Source of the DNA: Polaribacter haliotis
Lineage (GTDB): Bacteria > Bacteroidota > Bacteroidia > Flavobacteriales > Flavobacteriaceae
DNA length: 64,000 nt
Direction of reading: 5' to 3'
Assembly: GCF_014784055.1 (NCBI RefSeq)
Contig: NZ_CP061813.1
Coordinates: 1,389,501-1,453,500 of the forward strand
Shown: piece by piece, positions 1-9,950 of the stretch
How the letters are laid out: each line of letters opens with the position of its first letter
How positions within the stretch are numbered: the first letter of the stretch is position 1
Notes under the pieces: generated by a model
What the model saw: the letters and a program-made list of their open reading frames with translations, nothing else
Database searches by the model: none
What the model was told of the DNA's origin: nothing
Position numbers and translations under genes: made by a program

Positions 1-531
1 AGAACTTCCAGGGCCTTCTGGTTGTTGCCAATTTGCGCCAATTTTCCAGGTCCACCATTGTTGGTAATTATTCATAGAAACAACCTTACTTGCATGCTTG
101 TTAAATATTAAACTTCCTGGCTGTAAAATAGAATCTGCTGGTTTTTCGGTTCCTGCTGGTAAATCTTTTTTAATTTCCTCCCAATCTATTGGTTTCTCTG
201 CAGTTGTAATATATTTTGTTGCTTCTACAAATGCTCTAAACTGTTTGTTTGTAACCTCGTGAGCATCTATATAAAAACCATCTATAGAAACTCTATGTGC
301 TGGTTTTTCGCGCATCATTGCATATTGATCGCCTTCTTTTGCTCCCATTAAAAATGTTTTCCCTTCAACCCAAACCATTCCTTCTGGAGTTTTTAAATCT
401 TCTTTCGATACAGTTTTCGATACTTTTTCTTTTTCATTTGAGGCTTTTACTTTTTCTTTTTTATCACAAGAGATTATAAAAGAGCAGCATATAGAAAATG
501 CGATTAAAGTGGGTTTTATTTTAAAAATCAT
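1..531 (-). CDS. Formylglycine-generating-enzyme-like lipoprotein (FGE-sulfatase/SUMF1 family), C-terminus outside window
   Basis: The frame is open from an ATG at 531 to the window edge (177 codons), so only the N-terminal part is seen. A signal peptide ends in a lipobox (IISC, Cys22), which predicts a membrane-anchored lipoprotein in the periplasm or on the outer membrane. From about residue 55 the protein shows FGE-family features: a GMVWVEGKTFLMGA start, then EKPAHRVSIDGFYIDAHEVT and NKQFRAFVEATKY. Near the window edge it has a tryptophan-rich stretch ending GANWQQPEGPGS. In this family the enzyme oxidises the catalytic Cys of sulfatases to formylglycine, although some members are only FGE-like. 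Its position next to a locus with eleven Cys-type sulfatases supports a maturation role. The active-site cysteines lie in the missing C-terminal part and cannot be checked. Confidence 0.85.
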   Translation of the reverse strand, partial: MIFKIKPTLIAFSICCSFIISCDKKEKVKASNEKEKVSKTVSKEDLKTPEGMVWVEGKTFLMGAKEGDQYAMMREKPAHRVSIDGFYIDAHEVTNKQFRAFVEATKYITTAEKPIDWEEIKKDLPAGTEKPADSILQPGSLIFNKHASKVVSMNNYQQWWTWKIGANWQQPEGPGSS

Positions 532-615
532 AATTTATAAATGTAAATATGGAATTCTATTAGGCTATTATTTAATATTTGTTATTTTTACAATAACAAC
601 ATACAAAGGTACATA

Positions 616-3600
616 TTGAAATTTATTATTAAGTTATTTTCTATTTTCATTTTATTATTTGTTCAAAGTATTTGTACTCAAAATAAAATTGAATTTTCGC
701 AACTAGAAGGAGAAAATGTTTCTACCCAAAGCATTACTTATGCTATTAAAGAAGATAACATAGGTAACATTTGGATTGCATCCGAAGAAGGAATTTTAAA
801 ACACAATTCTAAATTTTATAAAATATATAATACTTATAATGGCTTACCAGAAACACTTAGCAATAGGGTAAATGAAATTTTTATTGCTAAAAACAACAAC
901 ATTTGGGTAGGCTTAGAAAAGGGTGTTTGCCTATATAACAAAGATTTAGACAAGTTTAATCTTATTAAAAGTGAAAACAACATAAACCCTTCTTTGGTTA
1001 CTTCTATTGCAGAAGATGCCCGTGGAAATATTTGGATAGCTGCCTTTAATGGTTTGTGGATGTATAATTCTTCCACCAAAAAAATTAAAAATATTGGATA
1101 TGAAAAACCAATAGAAACACTTATTGTTTTTAAAAATGACATATATTTTGGTACTCCAAAAGGACTTTTAAAGTACAATATAGAAACCAAGCAAATTAAA
1201 AACATTCCACTTTCGGAAACTATAAATGATGTTCATTTTTTAAATAATATTAAAAACACTATTTATGGGGCAACTAAAAAAGGAGCTGTATTCAAATTAA
1301 AAACTGTTTTTGATGAAATTTCTTTAGATAAAATAATTCACGATTTTAAATTTACTGTAAAAGATATTATTGAAGGAAAAAATAGTAGTGTTTATGTTGC
1401 TACAGATGGAGATGGAATCTACCAACTAGATGACAACAACAATACTATTCGACATTTTATTCAAGATTCCAATAACCCGACATCCATTTCTAGTAATGGA
1501 GTTTACGATTTAGAACTAAGTCCAGAAGGAATTTTATGGGTTGCAACTTATGGTGGGGGAATAAATTATTTCAACTCCAAAAACCTTCCTTTTCTTAAAA
1601 TTCAGCATCAACTTAATAACGATAATAGTTTATCTAGTAATTTCACAAGAAGTATTGCTAAAGATAAAAATGAAAACTTGTGGTTTGGAACTAAAAACGG
1701 ATTGAGTATTTGGAATCGTAAAAAAAATACTTGGAAACATATTTCGCAGTTCGATCGTAAAAACAAATCGTCTGTAATTGTATTAGCAATTGAAGCAGAT
1801 GATAACTTTATGTGGATTGGAACTTACAATTTTGGCTTGTATAAAATTAATGTTAATAATTTTTCTATCGAAAGTTTTAACGACCAAAATAAAGACAAAA
1901 ATCTTATAACAAAAATTTACGCCATTAAAAAAGATTCAAATAACACAATTTGGGTAGGTGGAATTGATAAAAATTTAATTGCAATTTCCCCATCTGGAAA
2001 CATCAAAGAATTTCCTATTCTTCATATTAAATCGATTACAGAATCTAACAATGGTACTATTTTAGCTGCTGGAAGAAGTGGAATTTATCGAATTAATCCA
2101 AAAAATAACAATTTTAGAATTATAGAAGATTTAGAACCTAGCAAAAATTCATTGGCATATTCTTCCATTCAATCAGTTGCAGAAACTTCTAATAATAACT
2201 TAATTATTGGTACAAATGGAGCTGGAATTATTTTTTATAATGCAGCTTCAAAAGAAATTAAAAAACTAAATATAAATTCCGGGATACCTTCCGATATTGT
2301 GCAAGGAGTACTTTTAGAGAACAATAATTCTATTTGGACCAGTACAACAAGAGGCCTTGTACATGTTCAAATTAGAAAGAAAGACACCATAATTAATGTT
2401 TATGATAAAAAAGATGGCTTAGCAAGCACTGAATATAATTACGGAAGCTATGCTATGTTAGCTGAAAATCTAATGGCTTTTGGTGGTGTTAATGGAGTTA
2501 CATTATTCAATCCAAAAAATATTATAATCCAAGAACAAAAACCAAAGTTAGTTTTCGATGAGTTTAAATTATTTAATAAAGATATAAAACCTTCGGAAAA
2601 ACCTTTAGGTAAACATATTAATGAAACATCTTCAATTATTTTAAAAAGTAATGAAAACTCCATAGAAATGGAATTTACAGGAATACAGCACAGTGCTTCC
2701 AGTAAAATGAAATATTCTTGGATTTTAGAAGGTTTTGATGAAAATTGGTCCGAACCTTCTATAAATAATTTTGCTTCTTACACCAACTTAAATAGTGGGA
2801 AATATACGTTTAAAGTTAAAGCAATTAATAAATACAATTTCGAAAGCGATGTTCGAACCGTGCAAATAAAAGTTTCTTCACCTTGGTGGAATTCCTCAAG
2901 TGCATTTCTTATTTATGGAATTATTTTTATTCTATTAATTATAGGTATTGTTTACTTTACAACAGTAATAATGAACAAGAAAAATGCTGATGATCAAATT
3001 GAATTCTTTAACAATATTACTCACGAAATAAAAACACCATTAACTATTTTAATGTCTTCGTTAGATAATATAACAAACGAAAATTCAGATACTACAAAAG
3101 ATTCAAATAAGAGAATTAAAACGACGGTTAAGAGAATTAATTCGCTTTTCGAACAAATGCTTAATTTCCATAGAGTTACTTCTCAGGACAGTATTTTTCA
3201 GGAAGTTTCTAAGGTAGATGTTAACAAATATTTAAAAGGAAGAATTAACAATTTTAAACCTCTAACAGAAGAAAGAAACATATCTATCGAAGTAAATAAT
3301 AATTGGCCAGACCAAATATTCTATTACTATAAAGATGTTTTCGATAAAATTATTTTAAACCTATTATCAAATGCAATTAAATATTCTTTCGACAATGGGA
3401 AAATTATTATCAATTTATATAAAACTTCAAAAGGAGAACTTAGAATTGAAATTGCAGATCAAGGAATTGGAATCCCTAAAGACCAACAAAAATTCATTTT
3501 AAAAAGATATTACAGAGCAAGAAATGCAATTAACAGCCAAAGACCTGGAACAGGGCTTGGTTTAATAATGACAAAAAAACTAGTTGAAAAAACGGGTGGA

Positions 3601-4524
3601 AACATAAGCTTCGAAAGTTTAGAAAATAAAGGAACTACATTTACCATTCATTTAAAGAATTTAATATCCGAGTACAGAGAAAATACAATTAAAGAAAAAG
3701 AAATAATTCCTATAGAAAACGCAATTGAAGAGCAAACTGAATTAGACAAATTTAGCGATGCAAAAATTTTAATTGTAGAAGACAATGATGAATTAAGAGG
3801 TTTATTAGTAGAGAAATTAGGAACCTATTTTCAGATTTTTGAAGCAAGCAATGGAGTTGAAGGTATTGAAATTGCATCTCAACATTTCCCAGACATTATT
3901 TTAACAGACTTAATTATGCCTGAAATGGACGGAATGGAAATGGCTAAACAACTTAAAGAAAACATCAATCTAAATCATATTCCTGTTTTTATGTTAACAG
4001 TTTTACAAAACTCAACCCAAAAATTGGAAAGTATAGAAGCTGGAGTATCGGAATATATAGAAAAACCGGTTGATATTAAATTACTACTTGCAAAGATTTT
4101 AAATACACTAAAGTTTCAAATTAAATTAAGAGAGAAATACGTTCAAGACTCAGATGCAGAAAATGCATCGTTATATAGAACGCAAAAAGACCAAGATTTC
4201 TTAAAAGATTTAGAAAATAAAATTTTAGAAAATATCGAAAATAATTCTTTCTCAGTACACGATTTGTCCAAAAGTTTTGGAATGAGTAGAACCTCTTTAT
4301 ATATGAAGTTAAAAAACTTAGTCGATTTATCTCCACAAGATTTTGTTATACATACAAAATTAAAACAAGCAAAAAACTTATTAATTAAAGGTCAATTAAG
4401 TATTAAAGAAGTTGCTTATAGTTCTGGTTTTTCTAACCCAAAATATTTTAGTACTTCCTTTAAAAAATTCTACGGAAAAACGCCAAGCGCATTTATAGAG
4501 AGTCTAAAAAACACATCTTCTTAA
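616..4524 (+). CDS. Hybrid two-component system sensor/regulator (HTCS) for the PUL
   Basis: This is a one-protein signalling system of 1302 residues. A signal peptide (about 1-21) is followed by many periplasmic beta-propeller repeats of the Reg_prop type (for example GNIWIASEEGILKHN), a Y_Y_Y domain (about 680-758) and one membrane helix (about 762-786). The HisKA box FFNNITHEIKTPLT places the phospho-acceptor at His803. A HATPase domain follows (N-box NLLSNAIKYS near 915, G-box GTGLGL near 977). The receiver domain (about 1050-1165) has its phospho-acceptor at Asp1098, and an AraC-type helix-turn-helix (about 1200-1300) ends the protein. HTCS proteins sense an oligosaccharide in the periplasm and activate the adjacent PUL. 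The chosen start is TTG at 616 because the signal peptide begins there and no in-frame ATG fits. It lies 163 bases before susC, which fits control of the whole locus. Confidence 0.95.
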   Translation: MKFIIKLFSIFILLFVQSICTQNKIEFSQLEGENVSTQSITYAIKEDNIGNIWIASEEGILKHNSKFYKIYNTYNGLPETLSNRVNEIFIAKNNNIWVGLEKGVCLYNKDLDKFNLIKSENNINPSLVTSIAEDARGNIWIAAFNGLWMYNSSTKKIKNIGYEKPIETLIVFKNDIYFGTPKGLLKYNIETKQIKNIPLSETINDVHFLNNIKNTIYGATKKGAVFKLKTVFDEISLDKIIHDFKFTVKDIIEGKNSSVYVATDGDGIYQLDDNNNTIRHFIQDSNNPTSISSNGVYDLELSPEGILWVATYGGGINYFNSKNLPFLKIQHQLNNDNSLSSNFTRSIAKDKNENLWFGTKNGLSIWNRKKNTWKHISQFDRKNKSSVIVLAIEADDNFMWIGTYNFGLYKINVNNFSIESFNDQNKDKNLITKIYAIKKDSNNTIWVGGIDKNLIAISPSGNIKEFPILHIKSITESNNGTILAAGRSGIYRINPKNNNFRIIEDLEPSKNSLAYSSIQSVAETSNNNLIIGTNGAGIIFYNAASKEIKKLNINSGIPSDIVQGVLLENNNSIWTSTTRGLVHVQIRKKDTIINVYDKKDGLASTEYNYGSYAMLAENLMAFGGVNGVTLFNPKNIIIQEQKPKLVFDEFKLFNKDIKPSEKPLGKHINETSSIILKSNENSIEMEFTGIQHSASSKMKYSWILEGFDENWSEPSINNFASYTNLNSGKYTFKVKAINKYNFESDVRTVQIKVSSPWWNSSSAFLIYGIIFILLIIGIVYFTTVIMNKKNADDQIEFFNNITHEIKTPLTILMSSLDNITNENSDTTKDSNKRIKTTVKRINSLFEQMLNFHRVTSQDSIFQEVSKVDVNKYLKGRINNFKPLTEERNISIEVNNNWPDQIFYYYKDVFDKIILNLLSNAIKYSFDNGKIIINLYKTSKGELRIEIADQGIGIPKDQQKFILKRYYRARNAINSQRPGTGLGLIMTKKLVEKTGGNISFESLENKGTTFTIHLKNLISEYRENTIKEKEIIPIENAIEEQTELDKFSDAKILIVEDNDELRGLLVEKLGTYFQIFEASNGVEGIEIASQHFPDIILTDLIMPEMDGMEMAKQLKENINLNHIPVFMLTVLQNSTQKLESIEAGVSEYIEKPVDIKLLLAKILNTLKFQIKLREKYVQDSDAENASLYRTQKDQDFLKDLENKILENIENNSFSVHDLSKSFGMSRTSLYMKLKNLVDLSPQDFVIHTKLKQAKNLLIKGQLSIKEVAYSSGFSNPKYFSTSFKKFYGKTPSAFIESLKNTSS

Positions 4525-4687
4525 AAAAAAGGAATCAAACAAAATAGTACCACCTTTTTTAACATTCTACACATAAACCTAGTAAAAATAGTTGTTTTGA
4601 CAATTATTGAACCTTTTGTGATGTTTATTAAAATCTGTAATACGAAACTTTTGAATACTTTAGCCTTAAATAAATCAATCTTAATAT

Positions 4688-7600
4688 ATGAAAAAAATTT
4701 TTTATTCAATTTTGTTGCTTTTGCCAATCTCTTTTATGGCACAAACAACAATAAAAGGAAAAGTTATAGATGACACCAAATTTCCATTACCTGGTGCTTC
4801 TATTATTGTAAAAGGTACAAACACAGGCCAATCTACTGATTTCGATGGTTTATTTACTATTAATATAGATAAAACACCTGCTACTTTAATAATAAGTTAT
4901 TTAGGGTATACTACACAAGAAGTTATTATTACTAACCAAAGAAATATTACTGTAGAGCTTAAACCAGATTCACAACAATTAGAAGAGATTGTAGTAATTG
5001 GTTATGGTAGTTCTACAAAATCTGATGTTACAGCTGCAATAACAACTGTAAAATTAGACACAGATAAAAAAGGTGGTATTGCTACTGTAGAATCTGTTTT
5101 AAAAGGAACATCTGGTTTAAATGTACTTTCTAATGGAGAACCTGGGTCTGCAGTATCTATTAACATTAGAGGAATATCTAGTTTAAGTGGCTCAAATCAA
5201 CCACTTTATGTTATAGATGGTATTGTAATGGATAGTTCTGAAGAATTTTTAACAGATCCAACCAACTTCCAAACCAATAGTAAAAGTGGTGTTGGAGGAG
5301 TTGCACCTGAAGATATTGAATCTATACAAGTTTTAAAAGACGCATCTGCTACTGCTATCTATGGTTCTTTAGGAGCAAATGGAGTTATTTTAATTACCAC
5401 AAGATCTGGAAAAAAAGGAGCGCCTAAATTTAAATTTTCTACTTCCACAACTGTTGGTAAAGCTGTTTTACCATACAATGTTTTAAGTACAGAAAAATTT
5501 GTTTCTTTTATGGCTGAAAAATATAAAGAAGATCCAAATTCTATTGCTGGTCCAGAATATCAATATCCAGTTGGTAGAAGTCCTTTTGAAATTAGACCTG
5601 ATGGTTTATATAATTTTATTTCTAGAAATGATGATGATAATGATGGAAATTTAGATTTAATAGGTGTATATGAAGCAAGAGACTGGCCAAGCCTTTTTAG
5701 AACTAGTTTTTCTTCAAATAATAGACTTAATGTTTCTGGAGGTAGTGATAAAACAAAATATTATGCATCTGTAGGTTATTTACAAAGTGAAGGTATTATA
5801 TCTAATATATACTTAAATAAATTTGATTTTAACGTAAATCTAAACCACAGAATAAACAGTAAATTAGAAATTGGTGCAAAACTTTCATTCACAAATTCAG
5901 AAAACTCAATAACGGGTGGTAGTGGAGCAAATGCTAATGAAACCAATTCTGTATACAGACATTTGTACAACGAATTTCCTTTAGAAATAAGAGAAAGTAT
6001 TGCTCCTTTACAGGATGAAGGTTTTAGAATAAGCCCAAGAGGTTGGTTTAATGATTATGACAATATTTCTGAAGAAAATCGTTTTATAGGAAATTTATCT
6101 TTAAAATATCGTATTTCTAATTCTTTTACTTACGATCTTAAAATTGGTGGAGACAAAAGAAAAGCAAACTTAGACGTTTGGCAAGGTATTGGTACAAATA
6201 GTGGTTCTAATAGAGATGGGCGTTATGCTTTTTCTGAATTAGATCGATTAACATACAATATAGATCAAACTTTACTTTTTAGACCAAAAACAAAAGGCAA
6301 TCATAGGTATTCTCTTCTTGCTGGTGTTGTTTACACAAATACCGACTCTGAAAAAAGTTACACAAGAGCTTCTAACTATTCTGTTGCAGGGCAATTAAAT
6401 AGAGGAAGAGATTTTTTTGGAGCTAGTATAATAGAAGATACCGTTTTTAACTATGGTCCAGAAAAATTATTATCTTTTTTAGGAAGAGGAACTTACGCAT
6501 TTAAAAACCGCTACAAAGTGTCTGGATCTTTAAGATATGATGGTTCGAGTAAATTTGTTGGTAAAAATAGATTTGGCCTTTTTCCTGCTATAAGTTTTGC
6601 TTGGGAAATGCATAAAGAACCTTTTTTAGTTGATAACAAACTAAACATTAACGAATTAAAATTTCGTTTTGGATATGGAGAAACAGGAAACCAAAGAGTT
6701 GGTAACAATTTAACAGCTGTTAACTATAGAATATCACCAGAAGGTTATGCCTCAAATGGAATATTATTACAAGCTTTTGAAAAAACAAATATTGCAAGTA
6801 CAGATTTAACATGGGAAACTCAAAAACAATTTAATCTTGGGTTAGACTTTAAAATGTTTGACAGTAGATTAAATGTTACAGTAGATGCATACGATAAAAC
6901 CTCAGATGATTTATTAAATACACTAAGTATTGGTGGAAGTTCTGGTGATGACTCTATTGTAATAAACCAAGGTTCAATCAAAAATAAAGGTGTAGAATTT
7001 TCTGTTAATGGAGATATTGTAAAAAACGAAAATTTTAATTGGAATTTATATGGAACTTATTCTTTTAATACTGTTAAAATTGAAAACCTTGGTTTAGAAG
7101 AAGGCCAATTTGGTTCTGAGGGTAGTTTCGTTGGTTATTTTGGTAGACCAATTCAAGTTACTAGTACAAATACAGTTCCAACAAATGTCTATTTAGAAGG
7201 ACAAGCGCCAGGTTTATTATTTGGTTTTGCAACAGATGGTATTTTAACAGCTGCAGATATAGCTGCAGGTTCTCCAACCATTAATGGAGATGCCGCACAA
7301 GAAGGTTTTTATAAAATTATTGATAAAAATAACGATGGTAATATAACAAATGAAGACAAAGTAATTATGGTGACCCAAATCCAGATTTTACATTTTCTTT
7401 CGGAACAAATTTAGAATATGATAACTGGTCTTTAAGCGCTAATTTTTATGGGGTTGTAGGTAATGATCTTTACAATGCAAATTTTTTATCCGAGAATTAT
7501 AGTGCAGAGAATAGATATAACAACGTTAGAGAATCTTATTTTCAAAATAGATATAGTTCTACAAACCCAACAGGAACTTTACCAGCAGTAAATCTACAAA

Positions 7601-7887
7601 ATGCTACACTAAATGAAGTTGGTGTTTTAGATGTTGCTATTTCAGATGGTAGTTATTTAAGACTTCAAAATGTAAGTTTAGGTTACACAGTTCCTTTAGG
7701 AGAAAACTCAAAAATTACTACTTTAAAATTATTTACATCTATGAGTAATGTTTTTACTTGGACAAATTATAATGGTGTTGAACCAGAAATATCTTCCCTA
7801 AGATTTACTGCAGGTGTAGCTGGTGTAGACATTGGAACTCCTCCAAATCAAAGAACAATCTCAATTGGTGGTTCTATTAACTTTTAA
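4688..7887 (+). pseudogene. SusC/RagA-family TonB-dependent receptor, interrupted by a one-base frameshift
   Basis: This is an outer-membrane oligosaccharide importer. It has a signal peptide (about 1-19), a carboxypeptidase-regulatory-like domain (about 22-100), the SusC plug start (EEIVVIGYG) and the plug motif DASATAIYGSLGANGV, then the beta-barrel. The first frame stops at 7414 after 908 residues. The expected family sequence continues in another frame from 7369 (GDPNPDFTFSFGTN...) for 172 codons to a stop at 7885-7887, only 11 bases before susD. The conserved stretch DKVI(I)GDPNPDF spans the break, so one base appears to be missing near 7366. The restored protein would be about 1066 residues, normal for SusC. 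The cause may be a sequencing or assembly error or a true mutation. If it is true, import through this pair would be lost, because no second SusC is seen. Confidence 0.9.
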
Positions 7888-7898
7888 AATAAAACAAA

Positions 7899-9530
7899 AT
7901 GAAATATAAATTTATAATCTTTTTAGCTTGTTTTCAATTTCTAATATCTTGCGATAGCATATTAGAAGTAAATGATGACTTAGCAGATTTAGGAGCTTTA
8001 AACAACGAACTTTTATTTTCAACTGAAGAAAATGTAGAAAAAGTTGTAAATGGTGTGTACGCAAAATACGGATCAGAATTTTATCAAGGTGGAAATTTTT
8101 ACCAAATGACAAGTGCAAATACTCCGTATTTTTCAAGTACAGGTGCTAAAGGTCTAGAATTTGGACAATTCGATATTTCTCCATCTTCAAAAAACTTAAA
8201 TGATACCTGGGAAGAAATTTACAGTTGTATAGATAATGCGAATAATTTAATAGAAAACTTAAACAAGTTTGCTCCAAATTTTCCAAATACAACTAGGAGT
8301 TTAGGGCAAGCCCACTTTTTAAGAGCTTTAGCATATTTTGATTTAGTACGTGTTTGGAATGAAGTTCCATTGAGAACTGAAACAGCAAACCAAGAAACTT
8401 TATTTTTACCAAAATCATCAAAGGAAAAAATTTATAATCAAATTATTTCTGATCTTACAGCCGCAACTAGCGAGTTGCCATCCGAAGTATATATTATTGG
8501 TAGACCTCTTTCTTTTGCTGCAAATGGTTATTTAGCAAAAGTATATATGAAAATGGCTACAGAGTCTGGACTTTCTAAATCATCTCAAGAATATTGGGAT
8601 TTGGCTTTTGATAATGCAAAAATAGTTTATGATTCTAAAAAATACAATTTACTTCCTAATTATGGAAATTTATTTATTGAAGGAAATGAAAATACAGCAG
8701 AAAGTATTTTCGAAATACAATATATTTCTACGGGTACATCAACAAAAAGTGGTCAGCATTCTACAATTGTAGGGCCTCAAGAATCTATCTATAATCAAAG
8801 AAGTAGTGGTGGGCAATTAAGGGTAAATAGATTGGCTTTGCACGACCATTATTTAGATTATAATATTGGTGTAAAAGATAATCATCCAGATTCTAGAATA
8901 GAACCTACATATATTCAAGATTCTTACGACGAAATTTTAGCACCTTTTAATAGCAGAAAAATATATCCTAAACAATTTTCTGGTGGTTTTGCAGTTAATT
9001 TTATAAAGAAATTTGCAGAAGCAAACAATACGAATATTAATTCAGATAGAAATAGAATTATTTTTAGATATGCAGATTTATTATTAATGCTTGCAGAAAT
9101 TGAAAATGAGAGAAATAATTTCCCAGAATCTAAAGGATATATTAAAGAAGTTTTAGATAGAGCAAATACAACTTTATATGCCCAAGCTAACATAGATGCA
9201 ATTGCAGGTGGAGACGATTTAAGAACAAGAATTGGTATAGAACGTGCTTATGAATTGTTAGGAGAAGGACAAGAATGGTTCGATTTAAGAAGAATTAAAA
9301 ACGGAACAGTTACTTTTTTAGAAAATCGAATTTTAAGAAGACAAGATTTAATGACGGGTTCAGATTTATTTGACAAAAAAAATAAAACTAAATTTCATAA
9401 CGTTTGGAATCCAGATTTATCGTTTGTAACTGGAGTAAAGTTAACTAAAAACTACTACTTCCCTATTCCAACTAACGAAATCATCGGAAATAATAAAATA
9501 ACAAATGCAGACCAGAATCCAGGTTACTAA
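7899..9530 (+). CDS. SusD/RagB-family outer-membrane glycan-binding lipoprotein
   Basis: This 543-residue protein forms the lid of the SusC transporter and binds the incoming oligosaccharide on the cell surface. A lipobox signal peptide ends LISC (Cys18). The N-terminal region carries SusD helices with the family-typical LRALAYFDLVRVWNEVPL. The C-terminal part has the RagB-type ending AYELLGEGQEWFDLRRIKNG and a final YFPIPTNEIIGNN...NPGY, which is how full-length SusD proteins end. It starts 11 bases after the susC stop and is followed by a terminator at 9548, so susC-susD is a self-contained operon. Substrate cannot be predicted from SusD alone. Confidence 0.95.
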   Translation: MKYKFIIFLACFQFLISCDSILEVNDDLADLGALNNELLFSTEENVEKVVNGVYAKYGSEFYQGGNFYQMTSANTPYFSSTGAKGLEFGQFDISPSSKNLNDTWEEIYSCIDNANNLIENLNKFAPNFPNTTRSLGQAHFLRALAYFDLVRVWNEVPLRTETANQETLFLPKSSKEKIYNQIISDLTAATSELPSEVYIIGRPLSFAANGYLAKVYMKMATESGLSKSSQEYWDLAFDNAKIVYDSKKYNLLPNYGNLFIEGNENTAESIFEIQYISTGTSTKSGQHSTIVGPQESIYNQRSSGGQLRVNRLALHDHYLDYNIGVKDNHPDSRIEPTYIQDSYDEILAPFNSRKIYPKQFSGGFAVNFIKKFAEANNTNINSDRNRIIFRYADLLLMLAEIENERNNFPESKGYIKEVLDRANTTLYAQANIDAIAGGDDLRTRIGIERAYELLGEGQEWFDLRRIKNGTVTFLENRILRRQDLMTGSDLFDKKNKTKFHNVWNPDLSFVTGVKLTKNYYFPIPTNEIIGNNKITNADQNPGY

Positions 9531-9547
9531 TTAAAACAATTAATAAT

Positions 9548-9580
9548 AAGCCTAATTAATTTTTTAATTAGGCTTTTATT
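9548..9580 (+). terminator. Rho-independent terminator after susD
   Basis: The perfect 12-base arms AAGCCTAATTAA (9548-9559) and TTAATTAGGCTT (9564-9575) enclose a short T-rich loop and are followed by a T-rich tract. The hairpin sits 17 bases after the susD stop and separates susCD from the following gene remnant. Confidence 0.85.
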
Positions 9581-9597
9581 TTCAAATCAACTACTAC

Positions 9598-9949
9598 TTG
9601 TCTTTATCCAAATATATAATACGCATAACCTTTACAGTTATATTTATTTCCTCTTGTAACTCAAAACAAAAAGGAAGTATAAATGCTATTTATTTAGATT
9701 CTGCGAAATCGATTGATAACCGAATAAAAGACTTAATGTCTAGAATGACTTTGGAAGAAAAGGTCTATCAAATGTGCCAATATGTGGGTTTAGAACACAT
9801 GAAAATTGCTGAGGCAAAAATCTCCAAAAAAGATTTAGATAAAAACGATGCTTTAGGATTTTACCATTATGATGGGTAATTCATCGTCTTCAAAAGACCA
9901 GAAAGAAACAAGTCTTTCTGTGAAAACTGCTATCCAACTAAAAGAATAA
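9598..9949 (+). pseudogene. Collapsed GH3 glycoside hydrolase: N-terminal piece joined out of frame to the C-terminal tail
   Basis: The first frame (TTG at 9598 to a stop at 9877-9879) encodes a lipobox signal peptide (ISSC). It then shows the typical start of periplasmic Bacteroidetes GH3 enzymes (IDNRIKDLMSRMTLEEKVYQ, then MCQYVGLEHM and GFYH). A full enzyme of this type has roughly 700-800 residues. After about 90 residues the sequence changes frame, and from 9860 it reads FTIMMGNSSSSKDQKE...QLKE to a stop at 9947-9949. That resembles the last strand region of the GH3 FnIII-like domain. The gene therefore looks like an internal deletion of about 600 or more codons that kept both ends. The sulfatase start at 9951 follows directly. 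It is not expected to be active. Identification of the N-terminal part is firm and that of the tail is good but tentative. Confidence 0.75.
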
Positions 9950-9950
9950 T

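Noticed and set aside
297..479. A small plus-strand hydrophobic reading frame
   Set aside because: It lies fully antisense to the FGE-like gene, which has strong family motifs, so it is a shadow frame.
7360..7372. Programmed -1 ribosomal frameshifting in susC
   Set aside because: No slippery heptamer of the usual A-AAA-AAG or X-XXY-YYZ kind and no clear downstream stem-loop is present. SusC genes are not known to be read this way. A missing base is simpler.
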